Assembly: GCF_050943655.1 (NCBI RefSeq)
Contig: NZ_JBMNPQ010000062.1
Location: 1 to 8,437 of the forward strand
Origin: Peptoniphilus_A sp050943655
GTDB lineage: Bacteria; Bacillota; Clostridia; Tissierellales; Peptoniphilaceae
Direction: 5' to 3'
DNA: 8,437 nt
The notes below the pieces were generated by a model. It did no database searches. It saw nothing but the letters and a program-made list of their open reading frames with translations, and was not told where the DNA came from. Positions 6,045 to 8,437 of the stretch are shown one piece after another. Each line of letters opens with the position of its first letter. The first letter of the stretch is position 1. Both the position numbers and the translations under genes were made by a program.

Positions 6045-7839
6045 ATTTTAACACTGCCAAGAAAGCATCTTGCGGAATATCTACGTTTCCAACAGTACGC
6101 ATTCTCTTTTTACCTTCTTTTTGTTTTTCAAGAAGTTTTCTCTTTCTTGAAATATCTCCGCCGTAACATTTAGCAAGTACGTCTTTTCTAAGAGCTCTTA
6201 TAGTTTCTCTTGCTATAATTTTATTTCCAACTGCAGCTTGAATTGGAACTGCAAATTGTTGTCTTGGTATTACATCTTTTAATTTTTCACAAATCTTTCT
6301 AGCTCTTTGATAAGAGTTGGACTCGTGAACGATAATTGAAAACGCGTCGACTAATTCTTCGTTAATTAAAATATCAAGTTTAACAAGTTTTGACTCTTGA
6401 TAGCCACAAAGTTCGTAGTCATAAGATGCATAACCGCGAGTTTTTGATTTTAATGCATCGAAGAAGTCATAAATAACTTCGTTAAGTGGCATTTCATATG
6501 TGATTAGGGCTCTTGTTTCTTCAAGATACTGCATATCTTTAAAGACGCCACGCCTATTTTGACAAAGCTCCATAACTGCGCCAACATAGTCAGTTGGAGT
6601 CATGATTTCCGCCTTAACGATTGGCTCTTCCATAAAATCAATTTCAGTTGGGTCTGGCAAATTAGTTGGGTTTTGAATTTCCAATAGCTCCCCATCTTTT
6701 TTCATAACCTTATAGATTACTGATGGTGCAGTCGTAACTATATTAAGATCAAATTCTCTCTCAAGTCTTTCTTGTATGATTTCCATGTGAAGTAGACCCA
6801 AGAAGCCGCATCTAAATCCAAAGCCAAGTGCAGCAGAAGTTTCTGGTTCAAACACGAGAGCTGCATCATTTACTTGTAATTTTTCTAAAGCATCGCGGAT
6901 TTCTGTATATTCTTCACCTTCGCCGGGATAAACTCCAGAAAACACCATTGGAACAACTTTTTTGTATCCAGGCATTGGCTCATCTGTTGGGTTATCGACA
7001 TGAGTTATTGTATCACCAACACGCGCATCAGTTACGTTTTTAATTGATGCAGTGATGTATCCAACTTCGCCTGCTGAAAGGGAATTTAGGGTGATGTGTC
7101 CATTTGCAATTACACCAACTTCAACAACTTCAAAAGTTTTGCCTGTTGCCATCATTAGTATTTCATCGCCAGGTTTAACTACGCCGTCAACAATTCTAAC
7201 GTGACAGATTACACCTAAGTAAGAATCATAAATTGAGTCAAAGATTAAAGCCTTTAAAGGTTTTTTTGGATCTCCCGTAGGATGAGGCACATCGTCAACT
7301 ATGTGATGAAGGACATCATCTATTCCAATGCCTTCTTTTGCAGATATTAGTGGAATGTCACTTGTATCAAGACCGATTAAATCTTCAATTTCAAGTTTGA
7401 TTTCCTCTGGCCTTGCACTAGGAAGGTCAATTTTATTAATTACTGGTACAAGTTCAAGGTCTTGGTCAATTGCAAGGTAGACATTGCCAAGAGTTTGTGC
7501 CTCTACACCTTGAGAAGCATCTACTACTACGATTGCTCCTTCACAGGCTGCAAGTGATCTTGAAACTTCGTAGTTGAAGTCGACGTGTCCTGGTGTGTCA
7601 ATTAAGTTTAAAATGTATTCTTTTCCATCTCTATCATCTTTATAAATTAGCCTAATGGCTTTTAATTTAATAGTGATTCCGCGTTCGCGTTCAAGGTCCA
7701 TGGAGTCTAGGACTTGTGCTTCCATTTCTCTTTTTGTAAGCATTCCTGTAGATTCAATTAATCTATCGGCAAGTGTAGATTTACCATGGTCGATATGTGC
7801 GATTATAGAAAAATTTCTAATATTTTCCTGATTGTTCAA
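6028..7839 (-). CDS. lepA: Elongation factor 4 (LepA), ribosome back-translocase GTPase
   Basis: LepA is a translational GTPase that binds the ribosome and acts on elongation or initiation under stress. From the TTG at 7839 it is 603 residues, the normal length. GTPase motifs are 'AHIDHGKST' (14-22), 'RGITI' (53-57), 'DTPGH' (81-85), 'NKID' (135-138) and 'SAK' (166-168). The EF-G-like domains include 'GFRCGFLGLLHMEIIQERL' (341-359). The LepA-specific C-terminal tail carries 'KCYGGDISRKRKLL' (557-570). An in-frame ATG at 7851 would add four residues, but it has no ribosome binding site. The GGAGG of 7849-7845 overlaps that ATG and stands 5 bases before TTG, so TTG is preferred; it gives 'MNNQENIRNFSIIAHIDHG', a typical LepA beginning. 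hemW overlaps the end, and lepB lies 43 bases upstream. Confidence 0.95.
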   Translation of the reverse strand: MNNQENIRNFSIIAHIDHGKSTLADRLIESTGMLTKREMEAQVLDSMDLERERGITIKLKAIRLIYKDDRDGKEYILNLIDTPGHVDFNYEVSRSLAACEGAIVVVDASQGVEAQTLGNVYLAIDQDLELVPVINKIDLPSARPEEIKLEIEDLIGLDTSDIPLISAKEGIGIDDVLHHIVDDVPHPTGDPKKPLKALIFDSIYDSYLGVICHVRIVDGVVKPGDEILMMATGKTFEVVEVGVIANGHITLNSLSAGEVGYITASIKNVTDARVGDTITHVDNPTDEPMPGYKKVVPMVFSGVYPGEGEEYTEIRDALEKLQVNDAALVFEPETSAALGFGFRCGFLGLLHMEIIQERLEREFDLNIVTTAPSVIYKVMKKDGELLEIQNPTNLPDPTEIDFMEEPIVKAEIMTPTDYVGAVMELCQNRRGVFKDMQYLEETRALITYEMPLNEVIYDFFDALKSKTRGYASYDYELCGYQESKLVKLDILINEELVDAFSIIVHESNSYQRARKICEKLKDVIPRQQFAVPIQAAVGNKIIARETIRALRKDVLAKCYGGDISRKRKLLEKQKEGKKRMRTVGNVDIPQDAFLAVLKYDEEN

Positions 7840-7861
7840 AGTTACCTCCATTAAATTTATT

Positions 7862-7867
7862 ATTATA
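7862..7867 (-). promoter_or_regulatory. Possible -10 element between lepB and lepA
   Basis: A perfect TATAAT is read on the minus strand at 7867-7862, 22 bases before the lepA TTG. No recognisable -35 lies 16-18 bases further upstream. In AT-rich spacer DNA this may be chance; lepA is probably also read from the lepB promoter. Confidence 0.2.
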
Positions 7868-7882
7868 AATATAAACTACTTT

Positions 7883-8392
7883 CTAAAGTCTTCCTCTATT
7901 GTCAAAAGGAAGAATTCTATAAAAAGCAACAGATTTTATTCTTTTCTTATCAATTGGTCCAAAATATCTTGAGTCTTCACTTTTACCTGGGAGTCTGTTG
8001 TCTCCCATTACAAAGTATTCATTTTCTTTTAAAGTAAATTTATCGATGTCGGAATAAGTAATATCAGATGAAGTGTAATTTTCATCAAGTTCTTTGCCAT
8101 TTACAAAGACTCTTCCGTCTTTAAACTCAATAGTGTCTCCGCCTTTTGCAATTACTCTTTTGATAAAGCTTCTGTTGTCATTAGGTGGATTAATTACAAC
8201 TATCTCGCCTGGCTTAACATCAGTGAAGCGTCTGTATGAAAGACAAATTAACTTATCTTTTTCATGTAAAGTTGGTTCCATTGATTGGCCATTTACAACG
8301 GCTATGTTAAAAATAAAATTTCTAATAAAAAGTGCAATAATTACTGCAATTAAAATCGTAATAAAAAAGGACAAGCCTTCACTTTTTTTCAA
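7883..8392 (-). CDS. lepB: Type I signal peptidase
   Basis: This membrane serine protease removes signal peptides from secreted proteins outside the membrane. The 169-residue product is the short Gram-positive (SipS-like) form: one N-terminal anchor helix (about 7-31), the catalytic 'NGQSMEPTL' with Ser37, 'FIKRVIAKGGD' with the general-base Lys78, and the 'GDNR...SEDSR' box (130-142). That last box is two residues longer between GDNR and SxDSR than the common 'GDNRxxSxDSR', which might alter a loop but keeps all key residues. The start is TTG at 8392, with GGAG at 8404-8401 and an 8-base spacer. The ATG at 8400 is in another frame and stops after three codons. It probably heads the lepB-lepA-hemW transcript. 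Signal peptidase genes often occur in several copies, so the symbol is by family. Confidence 0.92.
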   Translation of the reverse strand: MKKSEGLSFFITILIAVIIALFIRNFIFNIAVVNGQSMEPTLHEKDKLICLSYRRFTDVKPGEIVVINPPNDNRSFIKRVIAKGGDTIEFKDGRVFVNGKELDENYTSSDITYSDIDKFTLKENEYFVMGDNRLPGKSEDSRYFGPIDKKRIKSVAFYRILPFDNRGRL

Positions 8393-8419
8393 ATAATCAT
8401 CTCCAATAATACCTATTTT

Positions 8420-8425
8420 ATCATA
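8420..8425 (-). promoter_or_regulatory. Possible -10 element of the lepB-lepA-hemW transcript
   Basis: TATGAT, read on the minus strand at 8425-8420, lies 27 bases before the lepB TTG and would start RNA near 8413, ahead of the GGAG site. The matching -35 would lie beyond the right edge. The same TTTATGATAA string forms the -10 of the AlaX-like gene, which mildly supports it. Confidence 0.38.
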
Positions 8426-8437
8426 AATATAATGAAG

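Noticed and set aside
8094..8396. Plus-strand 100-codon frame opposite lepB
   Set aside because: It is an antisense shadow of lepB, whose catalytic motifs are all on the minus strand.

Overview
The window is AT-rich DNA whose genes, gene families and Shine-Dalgarno sites (GGAGG, AGGTG) point to a low-GC Gram-positive bacterium. The use of TTG starts, the gene set and the absence of the sporulation genes gpr and spoIIP from the rpsT-lepA neighbourhood would suit an anaerobic Gram-positive coccus of the Peptoniphilaceae/Tissierellia type. That placement is an inference from general familiarity, not from a search. I see no transposase, phage gene, CRISPR array, rRNA or tRNA.

Layout, left to right. 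Positions 1-1028 (minus) hold the first 342 codons of a gene that runs off the left edge. It has the fold-level pattern of an alanyl-tRNA editing (AlaX-like) protein, but all four metal-ligand positions are replaced, and an acidic repetitive tail follows. A short divergent promoter region (1029-1104) separates it from a plus-strand cluster: comEC (DNA-uptake channel with a metallo-beta-lactamase-like domain), holA (clamp-loader delta subunit, overlapping the comEC end) and rpsT (ribosomal protein S20, with its own strong promoter and a strong terminator). A 201-base intergenic region carries the rpsT terminator, a second hairpin and a bidirectional terminator. The rest is a minus-strand cluster read right to left: lepB (signal peptidase I), lepA (elongation factor 4) and hemW (radical SAM heme chaperone). 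lepA and hemW overlap, and lepB-lepA are close enough to be one transcript.

Most of the window is conserved housekeeping. comEC-holA-rpsT and lepA-hemW are familiar neighbours in Firmicutes, normally all in one direction. Here the lepA-hemW block points the opposite way and ends tail-to-tail with rpsT, so a rearrangement has occurred relative to that common order.

I did not find a convincing new multi-gene system. The most interesting item is the catalytically degenerate AlaX-like protein with its low-complexity tail. Next are an odd hydrophobic extension on ComEC that coincides with promoter-like DNA for holA, and start-site details that change the N-termini of LepA and HolA.
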